DNA of 64,000 nt, taken from Camellia lanceoleosa (lineage: Eukaryota; Streptophyta; Magnoliopsida; Ericales; Theaceae). Below, piece after piece: positions 22,296 to 33,600 of the stretch. The DNA is taken from contig CM045758.1 of NCBI GenBank assembly GCA_025200525.1, positions 192,112,463 through 192,176,462 on the forward strand, given 5' to 3'. Every line of letters starts with the position of its first letter. The stretch's first letter is position 1. The notes below the pieces were generated by a model. The model did no database searches. It was not told the DNA's origin and was given only the letters and a program-made list of their open reading frames with translations. The position numbers and the translations under genes are program-made.

Positions 22296-22680
22296 AACAA
22301 TGCCTCCACACTATTGCCACCATTAGCTCCACCACTAACACTAATACAATCACTATTACATTAGTTTCAAGATACAACCAACTATAAAAAAATATATATA
22401 TATTTTTTATAAAAGTTTTCTAGAAAAAGTATTTTATTTTATTTTTCATAAAAAATGGTGCATCATTCTGATGCCTCCACACTATTGACACCATTAGCTC
22501 CACCACCACTTTCACATCACCACTATCATTAATACAATCACTATTAAATTAGTTTCAGGATGCAATCAACTAAAGAAAAATATATATATTTTTTAAAGTT
22601 TTCTAAAAAAGCTATTTCATTTTTTTTAATTAAAATATTTTTCATTAAAATATTTTTTGCCAATACATACGGTGCATCAT
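22296..22680. repeat. direct duplication, period about 170 bp
   Basis: ATGCCTCCACACTATTG begins at about 22299 and again at about 22470. Each copy continues with ACCATTAGCTCCACCA, AATACAATCACTATTA, TTAGTTTCA and an ATATATTTTTT tract, and ends near GGTGCATCATT. No coding potential. Confidence 0.75.
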
Positions 22681-25568
22681 TTTGAAAGTATTTTGGGAGA
22701 AAACAGTGTTTTTGAAATATGATTATTAGTCCAAAATCTAATTGGGAACTGTGTTAATTAATGAAAATTAGCACTAAAGAATGGCAAATAATTAACATAA
22801 TCCATGGCATGGTTGAAGAGGAACCAAGTCACCATCAAGATACCAGTTGTAATCCAACAAGTTACAAATATTATAATGATGGACCACAACTTAGATTAGG
22901 CAAGTGAGAAAGATTAGTTGACGAATGGTGGTCAAAAGCATTCTTAAAATAAATGAAATCATTACAAAAGGTTAAAGAAGATGGTTCATTGATTAGACAG
23001 TTCTAGTTGTTCACTACTTTGCTCAAGCCTATAATCATCAAAGTTGAACCATTCAATACGTTGCCAGGTAATAAAGAAAATAAAAATTGAAGTTGTGTTT
23101 AACCTAATCCAAAACAATAGTTGCTCTTTAGGCAAACACATCAGAAATTCATGCTCTTGGGACTATGATTATCATATGGTCCAAATCCTTAGTATTCTCA
23201 AAAATAATAAGATAACAAGGAAAAACATGTTAACTTGTAATTTAATTGAAATTATAATTCTTCATAACACAAAATGTCAACACATGATTCATATAATAAA
23301 TCTCATTTACTAATTAAGATAAGAGATTTGTTGAATTAGTCAATTTGGGTTGAATTATTCGTTTGTTATAATAATTTTTGTAACCTGTGTTTTTAAATTG
23401 TAGGTCACCTTCTGGCTAAACATGATAATGTATAATTTAATTGAAGTTATAATTTTTTATAAAGCAAAATCACAAAGCAAGATTCATATAATATGTCCTA
23501 TTTAGTAATTGGAACAAGAGTTTTGTTGAGCAAGTTGAGAGAGGTTGAAATATTCGTTACGAAGAGTAACTTTTTGCAAACTCGTGTTTTTTGAATTGGA
23601 AGTCACTTTCTAATTAACCATGATGCCTGAAATGCATGAGTAATCATACTTGAGAATCTCCTTTAATCAACACTATTTGTAGTTGTATAACATTATAAAC
23701 TATTTTATTTTTTTTTGAGTTTATTTAATGCTATAAAATCCTTAACAAAAAAGATGCATCCATGCTTGCTTGCTTTTATTGAAGAAGCACTTTAGTTTAG
23801 TAGCCTAATCTTATACTATATGATTAATAAAATGCACTTTGAAAAGAAAATACATTTAATCAAGACATGGGGATGACTAATATTGGTTAATTCCATGCCT
23901 TCTTTTCTCTTTAGTTTACTTTTCCATCTATAACTTGGTGGCTATTGCCCCCAAGAATCAAGCAAGAAGGACACATTGATGGTATCTTACCAACATTGCT
24001 TCTCACTTTGCATTAAATTTATACTTTTTGCTGCTTTTATAAAAGTTGCATACATGGGTCATTCACATCTTCTGAATTCTAACTTAGGCAATTAGGTGCC
24101 ATGCCAGGCGTGTTCCAATTCGAACTCAATCCGATATATTTGAATCTGTTTAATAAAATCTGTTCCAATTATCTAATTATGTCTAAACTGAATTCGTTTG
24201 ATTCGATTTTAAATGAGACAGATTCAGATAAATCTGATATAAAAGTCTAATATGTTTTACATATTCAATCCACTACATTAACCAAAAAGGTAATACTAGT
24301 TGTGTTTAGCATGTAAAAATAGGTGTATGCATGTCAAAAGAAGAAAAGAAAGGGCAAAAAATTCAAACTGGGTTGGGTTTTATGGATCAAACATTCTAAT
24401 TAGGCGAATTCAAATTTAGATTGAGCATTATCAGATTTGTTAAGTTCAGATTCAAAATCAAATGAATTACTGATCAAATTAAACTTTTATAAACCGGTTC
24501 GAATTTGATTCAGTGAATCCCAATTATTTGTATCTTTAGAAGCATTAAAGCCTCATCCCATCATAGGCTCAAAGGCAGTTACAGAAACAAACAAATTTGA
24601 TATTGGACTTACATTACATGAAAGCTTGACTAGCACAATACAACCCCACATCTTTGAATTTAGGGTACCCCATACCCACTCAAAAAAATTGTAGGGTTTT
24701 CCCTTCTATTGTGTGTCTCTATGGTTAGGTTAAAGGTCATTGTCTTTCTCATAAGAGTTGGGGCATATTTTGGCAAATTAACAAAGTTTTTGACTTCCAG
24801 CTTCTGAATCTGACCCAAAAAAGGGACATTAAGGGTACTGAATGCTAATTGAAATGAGAAGGGGATCGTAAGCTATCATCATCAAATCAAAGCCCACCCT
24901 ATCAAAAACTCTAATCCTTTACTTGGTCATTGTTTGGCAAATATTCAATGTGGGCAAAATTGTTGGGCCCCAACTTGGATCTTGTCTGAATATACTGAAT
25001 TAATGGCCCATTTTAAAACAAATATAGACTTTTCAAACAAATTTTCTTACCAAAAAGAAAAAAACAAAGATTTAAGTATTGAGAAAAAAATATTTTAAAA
25101 AGTGCTCAAAATTTAAATTTTGTGTGATATGGGTCACACTGAAAATAGATTTGATTCACATATTTTAAAATTTTAGCACTTTTTTTGTTTTTATTTTTGG
25201 TATGTAACATTGTTTTTTTTTATTTTAATTAAAATTGCTCAATATGCTCAACTTTTTTTTTTCTTTCTTTTTTCTATTGCAAATAATTTTTTAAGAAAAT
25301 AATTGGCAAACATAAATTTAAATTAATAAAAACTCCATAAGAATGGTGTAACAGTTGTATTTACAAATAATAAGTCATTTTGATGGATCTTTCGATTTGA
25401 AATGAATAGATACAAACTTCTTACATCATTCAATATTTATATTATGTATAATTTTTTGTTTATATATTCATTATTCTTTACAAACTATCCACCTGTTTGG
25501 CTTCTCTATGTGTTTGTTGGGAATTTTTCTCTTCCATTTTAAGAGTTTCTTTATATTAATTATAGATT
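22681..25568. other. AT-rich intergenic region
   Basis: Apart from the duplication at 23225-23625, only AT-rich unique sequence is seen. 24105-24530 has repeated AATTCGAATT / TCAGATT motifs that look like a decayed repeat. 24560-24990 is less AT-rich but has no open frame of note. Confidence 0.5.
23225..23625. repeat. degenerate tandem duplication, period about 197 bp
   Basis: Two diverged copies share TAATTTAATTGAAATTATAA, GATTCATATAATA, GAGATTTGTTGA-type and AAATTGTAGGTCACCTTCT-type blocks in the same order. Old, non-coding. Confidence 0.6.
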
Positions 25569-25573
25569 ATATT

Positions 25574-26038
25574 TGTGTGTGTCAATTTTCGATCACACTG
25601 CCAAACAGATACTCAGCTGGAGAACACCGGCAGAATAGATTAAGCCCGTACGACCTGTCAACAAAAAGATAAGATTCCGGCGGTGGTTCGTCTACCCAGG
25701 GGCACTCCGATGATCAAGTCAGTTATCTCTCAAAGATAGCAAAAGTACTTAACTCACTATTCAGAATATAAAAAGAGTACCTTAGACCCACGAGGATGCC
25801 TCTCTTTTATAGCTAACACTGACCTAATCCCATTAGAAGCCTCTTTACCCAAACTGAAATCCCCTCTCATTCTAAGACTCTTGTCCTTTATCTGTTTATT
25901 CCGGATTCCGGTATCTTCGTAGATAACCTCAGCCTTATCCAGATAATCTTAGCATTATGTCCAAGACACGTGACACCCCGGCTGGCACTCCGGTACCACC
26001 TCGGCCAGTGTTTATCATTCAAAAATTATGTCCCCACA
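25574..26038 (-). mobile_element. solo LTR (465 bp)
   Basis: Bounded by perfect 5-bp TSDs ATATT (25569-25573, 26039-26043). On the minus strand it starts TGTGGGGACATAATTTTTG and ends CACACACA. A TATA-like AGCTATAAAAGAGAGGC at about 25809-25825 (minus strand) fits an LTR promoter in that orientation. GC-richer than its surroundings. No internal region, so a solo LTR. Confidence 0.8.
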
Positions 26039-26043
26039 ATATT

Positions 26044-27154
26044 TAATCTTCATTATTCATTGAAGTTTATTATAATATGAATAAATATATATATATATAT
26101 ATATATAATTACTCTTCCATTTCTAAACCGTCATTTTGATTTTTGGGCTCACAATGGGGAATCAATTTGTACTAGCAACGTACATCAAAAGCACCTAAAT
26201 TTTATTTATTTTCTTGGGAATTGTCAAGACTAAGAGGGCAGATTTTCTTTTATTTTCTCAGCAACCAAACAATTTTGGCCTTTATGAGTAAGCCGTCTAA
26301 AGAATTGTCTGTTACATATACAAACACAAACAAGAGTAAGTAAATGCTTTTAGGAATGATTTTGATGACATGTTTGTTATTATTGGAGGAGAATTGACCA
26401 TACACATTTTGCACAATTATGTCATTTTTTTATTTAATTATAATTAATTTTTTTAATTATGATATTATTTAAAAATATTTAATTATGTCTCATGTAATAT
26501 TTAATTATAATTTAATTATTTTCAATTATGATTTAAAAAATATATAATTATTTTATTTTATTTTTTAGTTATAACAACGTGAGCATGATAGTGTACCAGT
26601 TTTTTCCCTTATTGGACGGTAGGGTTCGGTGTTGCCTGAGCCGTTGGCTAGTGTGAACGGGGAAGAAGATATGTGGTAGGCTTGCTTCTGTGTTTGCTTT
26701 GTAGACCTCTCATTCATGTTCGTTTCTGCCCGATTATGGGCTTTGTAATTATTGGGCTTTGGTTTGTATTTTTTTTTTTTTTGGGGACAAAATTATAAGT
26801 CAGGTCTTGTTTGGTAACTTTTAATTTTAGTTAAACAATAATGATTTATATTATTAAAAAAACGACCACTAATAACATTAATACATTAGGAATGTCAAAA
26901 AAAAAAAAGAGGCATAGGCAATGAGCGTCCATTGCTACATCATTAGTAGTGTTATTAGAGTATCACTTTTAGTGCTCTCAACCATTTTTCTTAGTTAAAA
27001 AGTTAAAAAATCATTATAAATTATCACATCACTTTCTCTATTTTTTTTGTATATATTTTTTTAAAAAGTCAAAAAGTTACTAAAATAGTATGTTCTCAAA
27101 CGAGATTTCAATCTTATTTGTTAAAATTATTGTTGAATAAGTTTTAACTATGAT
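26044..27154. other. AT-rich spacer with (AT)n and decayed MITEs
   Basis: Contains an (AT)n tract at 26083-26107. A moderately GC segment at 26570-26760 ends in poly-T (26769-26783), preceded by two GGGCTTTG copies. A MITE-like stretch at 26805-27110 has GGTCTTGTTTGGTAACTTT at one end and CAAACGAGATTTC at the other. No coding frame. Confidence 0.45.
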
Positions 27155-27164
27155 TTTTATAAAT

Positions 27165-27311
27165 GGGTTTTGATTTGTGGCACTAAAAAGTTGGACACTA
27201 ATGCCCCTAATTTCCATATAAGGCATAAAAAAAAAAAAACAAAACAAAACAGTTACCCAAAATGGAAATTAGGGACATTAGTGCCCAACTTTTTAGCCAC
27301 AAATCATTTTG
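27165..27311. mobile_element. short hairpin MITE (147 bp)
   Basis: Arms of about 45 bp are near-perfect inverted repeats (GATTTGTGGCACTAAAAAGT on the left, ACTTTTTAGCCACAAATC on the right) around an A-rich loop. The flanks TTTTATAAAT (27155-27164 and 27312-27321) match over 10 bp and are probably the TSD. A transcript would fold into a long stem. Confidence 0.75.
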
Positions 27312-27321
27312 TTTTATAAAT

Positions 27322-28260
27322 ATATTAATCTTAAAAATCTTTTTTTTTTTTTTTTTTGGTTGTTTAGAATCATTGAAAAAGCAATGAGTTTCATAAACAT
27401 TCTCCTATTAATTTTGCGGTGCCTGGAAATTTTGTTATTATGATACTCAACTAGTTAGTGGGATGGATTATAGGAGTAAAATCATAAACATAATCCTATT
27501 AATTTAGAGTAAGACTTTCCACTCCATAAAATCAGCCCATAACTCTCTTATTCTTTTCCCCGTTAATTAAAATGACTTTTTTTCCCCAATTCCTGGGATT
27601 AGCTGACTTTGTTTCAGTTGAGATTAATATGTTTTTGAGTTGTGAGTAATTTTGCGGTGCCTGGAAATTTATTTCAAAAATTTATTAAAAAATAATCACA
27701 TCGATTAAATCCGCTTTTTATTAAAAGGAAATAAATTAAATTTAAATAATAATGAACGAGGTCCACTTGTTGAAATAAAATTTCGGAACAATTTTTCAGG
27801 CACATTAAAATTATTATCTGACGAATGGTCCAGGGGCATTGATGTTGCCCTTGCGGTCTATACCTAACATTGCCAAAGGGCAACTGCAAGGGTTTGGACA
27901 AAACTCTTGGGCCATGGACGGCAGAAACAGGTTTGTTCAAAGTCATAATTCTTCTACATATCTTTATTTAAAAAATTAATTAAAATCATTAGTTTATTTT
28001 AAGAAAGTTTAAACCTGAATGCTTTTGGCTGAAGGTTGAGGTGTGATACATTTTAAGTTTCACTCTCTCCCCAACTTCTAGATGGAATAAACGTGCTTTG
28101 AGCATCCACAACAACAGTGTTGACTTGTTTTTAAAAATGTTTTTAAAGATAAATAGACAATAGATTTTAATATAGATTTAATTTCTATCAAGTCTTATTG
28201 AAAAATAAGTTATAGTAAAATCGTCACAAAAAAAAAAAAAAAATTGTGACGATTTTTTTC
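27322..28260. other. intergenic spacer with a 24-bp direct repeat
   Basis: TAATTTTGCGGTGCCTGGAA plus ATTT occurs at about 27411-27434 and 27648-27671. A GC-richer stretch at 27820-27945 has an open minus-strand frame (PLAMLGIDRKGNINAPGPFV in one phase). I do not recognise it, and it may be a captured or decayed exon. Confidence 0.45.
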
Positions 28261-28261
28261 A

Positions 28262-28500
28262 TATCTCTAAAAATTGACAATTAGTGACTTCTATTACAAT
28301 TTTTATAAATTGTTACTAAAAGTTACAATTAGTGACGTTTTTCAATGATGAATTTTTCAAAGTGTCACTGAAAGTTAAAAATTAGTATTTTTTGGTGATG
28401 ATCTTTTTAAACTGTCGCTAAAAGTTATAATTAGTGGCATTTTTTGTAATAAAATTTTTAAACTGTCACTGAAAATTAACAATTAATGAATTTTTTTAAT
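28262..28500. repeat. tandem repeat, about four units of 55-60 bp with TTAGTGAC core
   Basis: Units share AGTTACAATTAGTGACGTTTTT, then an AT-rich stretch, then AACTGTCACTGAAA. Copies are diverged. Just upstream, TCGTCAC and GTGACGA flank an A-run (28220-28252), forming a small hairpin. Such arrays are often subterminal parts of DNA transposons, but no ends were found. Confidence 0.6.
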
Positions 28501-29098
28501 AGTATTTGATAAAAAAATATTATTAATTCTCACAAGACCTATTGAATGATAAATCCACATATTAAGATTTATAAGTCTTATTTTTTTAATGGTTACTATC
28601 CTCAAGAAGTAGAACATAGGTGAGAAAAATTATTTTGATCGTAGTTGATAATGTCCAAATTTGTACTCTCCTACTTGATCCGCTAATGTGCTAGAGAAGA
28701 AGTGAATTTTGGGTGAGTACCAATAAGGTGTCAGCTAAAGACCTTTTGATATTTATATCAATGAACTCAGCACATAATAAAACTTCAAGAACGAGTGCAG
28801 AATTTTATGTATTGCCTGCTTAGCGCTAGAGTGTCTCTTTTATGGTCCTTTAGTAGTAGTGGTCCTATGTGGTGTGTGTCACATGTACATGACTAGATCT
28901 TGTTGGAAAACCCTCTCACTCAGTAAAAAAAAAAAGATTGGATTATAATTAATTATCTATTTATCAATTGTCTTTTATACTGATGCAAAGCGGGTCTTGA
29001 TACAACAATAAGATTATTCTACCATAACTTAAGCGTTGAGTATGAAAAGTGCCCACCAAGAAATGCAATTTTGAGGATTCTAAATGAAAATAATGATT
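28501..29098. other. intergenic spacer
   Basis: No gene or bounded element recognised. Confidence 0.45.
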
Positions 29099-29369
29099 AA
29101 GGCCAAGTTTAGGTACTCCTAAATAATTCAAAAAGTCAAAAAGTTACTCAAAAAGTTAAAAAGTTAACACTATTCACCAAAAGTCAACAATTACGGCTGC
29201 ACAACTCCCAATTCAAATTTTCCTCTAAAAACTAATTTTCACAAATTTTTATTACACATTTTTTCATAAAAAGTCAAAAAGTTAACACAAACATCCATAT
29301 TTTCAACCTCAATTTTTTTGTCCAAAAAGACAAAAAGTACACTTATTTAGTCTTCCCAAACAAGGCCTA
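29099..29369. mobile_element. hAT-like MITE with TAAGGCC ends
   Basis: The left end TAAGGCCAAGTTTAGG and right end CCCAAACAAGGCCTAA are inverted repeats. The interior has AAAAAGTCAAAAAGTTA repeats similar to 16097-16315, so both may belong to one family. TSD not clear. Confidence 0.5.
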
Positions 29370-29831
29370 AAACTTGTGAAATTAAGACCTTCCTCCATCA
29401 ATCAACATCATGAGTTGATAAAAAAAACTCTTTTAAACTTAGGCTTATCTGTAATCCTCTGACAATAATTAGTTCCATCTAATTGGAGGACTTATTAGGT
29501 CTATCATAATAATGGTAGATATTTAATTTAATTGCATATATCAATGTAGTTGAATTGGCAAGCACTAAATAGGCTTTAGTTTTATTCCTTCAGTAGTTAG
29601 TGACAAAAGTAATATCTCAACAAACACTTGAAATGACAAAAAGAAAATTTTAGAAAGTGATCTAATTGGATAAAGAAGTTAATCTTGTCTCCTTAGTGGA
29701 TTCTTAAGCCTTCCTTTGGCTTCTTCGCATGCATAGACAAATGGTATTAGTCCTAACATAGGAAAAAGACTCCATTGCACTAATGAAAAAACAAAAGTGT
29801 CATTGCCTTACATCTATATTATTATATAAAA

Positions 29832-30130
29832 AGGTTAATTATAAATTTGTTATGAGATTTATAAAAAAATATTATAAAATTTATAATTTTGATATAATTA
29901 TATTGAATTTATTTAATATTTTAATTTATATAACACTTAATCTCATTCTTTATCAATATATATATATATATATATATTACTATTTCTTTTATACTAAAAT
30001 GTATATTTTTTCTTATCTATCTTTGTATTCTCTTACTATCGGCATTAGTTTTGATTCGTTTAGTCTTACCAAAATTATAGGATTTTTGTATTTCTTTCAA
30101 AACTTATGGGAGGTCTGTGTAATTAACCCT
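29832..30130. mobile_element. MULE-type MITE (299 bp)
   Basis: Perfect 9-bp direct repeats TATATAAAA at 29823-29831 and 30131-30139. The left end AGGTTAATTATAAATTTG pairs with the right end reversed, AGGGTTAATTACACAGACC, whose sequence resembles the terminal repeat of the MULE at 20327. AT-rich and non-coding. Confidence 0.65.
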
Positions 30131-30140
30131 TATATAAAAC

Positions 30141-30816
30141 TGTTGGCACTATAAATCTACAATTTTATTATTTATTATTTATATAATTACAAGACATGTG
30201 GCACCCCCCTACTCATTTGGAGGTTATAAGAAGTTATGAAATGTGGAAAGATAATGGAAAACAAAGTAGAAAACATGGAGCATGAAGTGGAGGTTGAAGG
30301 AAATTATGGAAGATCATGGAGTATGAAATGAAGGAGGTGGAAGAGTGGGTAGTTTTAGCTAGGTTTTTCTTACAAATATTTGTCTATAAATAGTCATTCA
30401 TAGCTACATTGTAAATATCAAGAACTCAAATCAAAGACAATTGATTTCTATTTTTTCTTATTATTTATATTTCCTGCACTTTATTTTCAACACTTCTTTT
30501 TCGAAGCATAGAAGTAGAGGTAATTTTATGCACTTCCTTTTCAAAACATAGGAGTAGAGGTAATTAATTGTTACTTTGATTGTTCACTCAATCACTCCGA
30601 TTGTTCACTCAATCATCTTTCTCCGTCTCCCTCCTTCTTCTTTTAATTTTTATTTTCTTTACACTTGGCAATTTTGAAGTCCTCTTCATTGAGGCAAAAG
30701 AGGCATCAACACAATCACTTGATAATTGACTTGAATTTAATCTGTAAGGATTTTTCAATTTTTGTTGGCACGCTCGCATTTATCATATTTTCCTTCGTAC
30801 AAAAAATACGCCAACA
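30141..30816 (+). repeat. 5' LTR of the non-autonomous retrotransposon
   Basis: Starts TGTTGGCACTATAAATCTAC and ends CGCCAACA. Aligns along its length with 32160-32829, including CATGTGGCACCC(C)CCTACTCATTTGG, paired repeats of CTTTTCAAAGCATAGGAGTA type, and CACTCAATCA motifs. Confidence 0.88.
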
Positions 30817-30819
30817 ATT

Positions 30820-30838
30820 TTTGGCACGCCTAGTGGGA
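30820..30838 (+). other. primer-binding site of the non-autonomous retrotransposon
   Basis: TTGGCACGCCTAGTGGGAC begins three bases after the LTR. This form is common just downstream of 5' LTRs in plant gypsy elements. Confidence 0.7.
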
Positions 30839-30853
30839 CGTCTAGTGTAAGAA

Positions 30854-31756
30854 ATGAAAAATGAATTGGATTCGTCTATTCCAAATAACTTAGATGAAAT
30901 CTTTTGGCGTAAACAAAAAAATTTGAATCCTCAAGAAGAGATCCATTTTCTTGATGAAATAAACTTTCATCTATTACAATATTATTTAGTGGAAGAAAAA
31001 AGACATCATTTAATTGGAGAAATTCATCAACTTGATATGAAAATTTGCTAATGGAATGATGAGTTGTTAACTCTTACTACCAAGTCTTTAACTGAGGCTT
31101 TAATGGTCAGAATTGGTGAATTTTTAAAAAAAAATTTCATAGCTGAAAATAGCAAAAGGAAAGAGTTGATTTCATTAATGGCTTGAGTGGTCAAAAAAAC
31201 TCATTTTTAAAGAGCCAATTTATGAAAATAACATGGCTAAAAAGTATATTGTTAAGCCAAGTATGGTAAAAAATAATGTTCCATATAAGATTCGGGGGGA
31301 GGGGGGGTTGAAAAACCCATTCTTAGAGAGTCAAACCATAGATATAAAATGTCTATGCAGGATTTTCATAAGCCATTAATGGCTAAAATGGAACAACCCA
31401 TTAAGCAAAAAAATGATAAAACTCATATGGAGGATTTTCTTAAGCCATTAATGGCTAAAATGAAACAACCCATTAGACCAAGAAATGATTTAACTCATAT
31501 GGAGGATTTTCATAATCCATTAATAAATAAAATAGAAAAACAACCCCATTTGTCAATGAATGATGAAAGTTATTTGGTCAAAGAACATGTTCTCAAGCCA
31601 AATATGGTTAAGAATGATGAACAATTTAATATTTATGAATCTGAATTTTTTGAAATTATTCAAAATGTCAAGTTGTTTGAATTTTTAAGGTCATCTTATA
31701 CTATGGTTCTTGGTGTTCAAAATCCTTTTGGATTTGTGGTTTACGTCAAAATTTAA
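30854..31756 (+). pseudogene. gag-like remnant with a 30-residue peptide repeat
   Basis: Two open stretches (30854-31051, 65 residues, and 31349-31756, 135 residues) are separated by stops. The second contains at least three diverged copies of a unit of about 30 residues, HMEDFLKPLMAKMKQPIRPR in one copy, followed by a KND-type linker. It is Lys/Met/His-rich with no catalytic or zinc motif. Position after the primer site is that of gag, but I do not recognise a Gag family. It may be a decayed or element-specific protein. Confidence 0.5.
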
Positions 31757-32159
31757 TTTTGATGAAATGGCTAATAAAAAAAATCATCTTTAAACATTGT
31801 TTTGATAAATTTGATGCACTTAAGAACAACTTAGCCATTAAAAATGTTGAACTTGGTTAGGAAAAGCCTATGCATTTAAATCAGTGGTTGAGAATGGTTT
31901 ATCTTTTTAAATTGATGGCCAATTTTTTTTTTTTGAGATACAAAAGACACAAAATAATGACAGTATGTGTGTTTCGGTTATAGTCAAACAATGGCTCTTG
32001 CATTCAACCGACAAAATTGTGAACATTTGGTTCTATTATATCATTCGAAACACTTTGTTGATGTTATTTGAAACACTGTGTTGCTTAAATTAGTCATGTG
32101 CTTGGTTCGGCCTTTTAAAAACTCAAGTAAACATCATTTTTAATAGCCGCGGGGGGTAA

Positions 32160-32829
32160 TGTTTGCACCATAAATCTGTAATTTTTTTTATTTATTATTT
32201 ATATAATTGCAGGATATGTGGCACCCTCCTACTCATTTGGAGGTTATGAGAAGTTATGAAATGTGAAAAGATAATGGAAAACAAAGTAGAAAACATGGAG
32301 TATGAAGTGGAGGTTGAAAAAAGTTATGGAAGATCATGAAATATGAAATGAAGGAGGTGGAAGATAATTTTATGTAGCTTTTTTCTACAAATATTTGCCT
32401 ATAAATAGTCATTTATGGCTACATTGTAAAGATCAAAAACTCAAATCAAAGATAATTGATTTATATTTTTATTGTCATTTATATTTCCTGTACTTTATTT
32501 TTAACACTTCTTTTTCAAAGCATAAGAGTAGAGGTAATTTTATGCACTTCATTTCCAAAGCATAGGAGTAGAGGTAATTATTGTTACTTTGATTGGTCAC
32601 TCAATCACCCCGATTGTTCACTCAATCATCTTTCTCTGTCTTCTTCCTTTTTCTTTTAATTTTTATTTTTTCTACACTTGGTAATTTTGAAGTCCTCTTT
32701 ATTGAAGCAAAAGAACCGTCAACACAATCATTTGATAATTAACTTAAATTTAATCTGTAAGAATTTTTCAATTATTACTGACACGCTCGCATTTATGATT
32801 ATTTCCTTCGTAGAAAAAATAAGCTAACA
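32160..32829 (+). repeat. 3' LTR of the non-autonomous retrotransposon
   Basis: Starts TGTTTGCACCATAAATCTG and ends GCTAACA. Visibly diverged from the 5' LTR by many substitutions, so the insertion is not recent. Confidence 0.88.
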
Positions 32830-32834
32830 AGAAC

Positions 32835-33600
32835 ACACAATTTACTTGGTGTGAACTTATTTTATGCATTTTTTAAGATCCCAATAACCCCTATGTGACA
32901 GTTCAAATTTCTTTTTTTAATTTTAAATATTTTCAAGTTGTTTCTTCTCCATCTACATTCAATTTTTTTTTCTTCAAATGATTATTAAAATCGTGTTATA
33001 TTTCTACACACGTGTCATATTCACTCAATTTTTAATTAAGTATAGAGCCCACAGTCCAGCAAAATAAGTGCATTGCTACCAACAATGCGTTGAATTTTTT
33101 AAGTATTTTCTTTAAGTAGCATTGTTGAGTGCTTACAACGTGAGCATTAGGGTTGGTTTGGAATGCGAGTTAATATTTTGATTTTTTTATTATTTTTGTT
33201 TAAAGAAAATGTTTCGTTTATAATGATTTTTTTTTTTTTTTTTTTTTTTACTTTTGTGAGAGAAAAAAATAAAATTATTATGAATTGAATGTAACATTTT
33301 ATCCTATTTAACTAAAATAGTTTACTTTATCCTATATAACTATTTTAATCCAAATGAGCATCGCAAAGCGGCTTTAAAACTTAAATAGTAGTTGAAAAAT
33401 TGCATGGATAAGTGATGAATTATATATGGTAAAATGCAGCTGATGTCCCAGTCCCACTAATTCCCCACTTGGAGCTCCAGTGATTATCAATAATAGAAAT
33501 TGAGACAGTATGACAGCAGGAATATGCCAAAGCAGCTAGAAATTAGTTGTTGTTGGTTTTATTTTTCAGTTGTGATTGGGGCCTTGAAAACGAGCGCCCC
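32835..33600. other. AT-rich intergenic spacer with a decayed MITE
   Basis: 33145-33365 has GGTTGGTTTGGAATGCGAG at one side and TTTTAATCCAAATGAGCAT at the other, suggesting a decayed hAT-like MITE with a poly-T core. No gene. Confidence 0.4.

Larger units (their letters stand above)
30141..32829 (+). mobile_element. non-autonomous LTR retrotransposon (2.7 kb)
   Basis: Two direct repeats of about 675 bp (30141-30816 and 32160-32829) bound a 1.34-kb interior. Each LTR has complementary ends TGTTGGC..GCCAACA (diverged in the 3' copy). A primer-site-like TTGGCACGCCTAGTGGGAC follows the 5' LTR, and GCCGCGGGGGGTAA (polypurine tract) precedes the 3' LTR. Flanks AAAAC and AGAAC form a diverged 5-bp TSD. 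There is no protease, RT or integrase, so it must have moved with enzymes from another element. Confidence 0.88.

Noticed and set aside
29783..30154. 123-residue Tyr/Ile-rich frame
   Set aside because: AT-rich MITE sequence; the frame crosses its TSD and enters the LTR.
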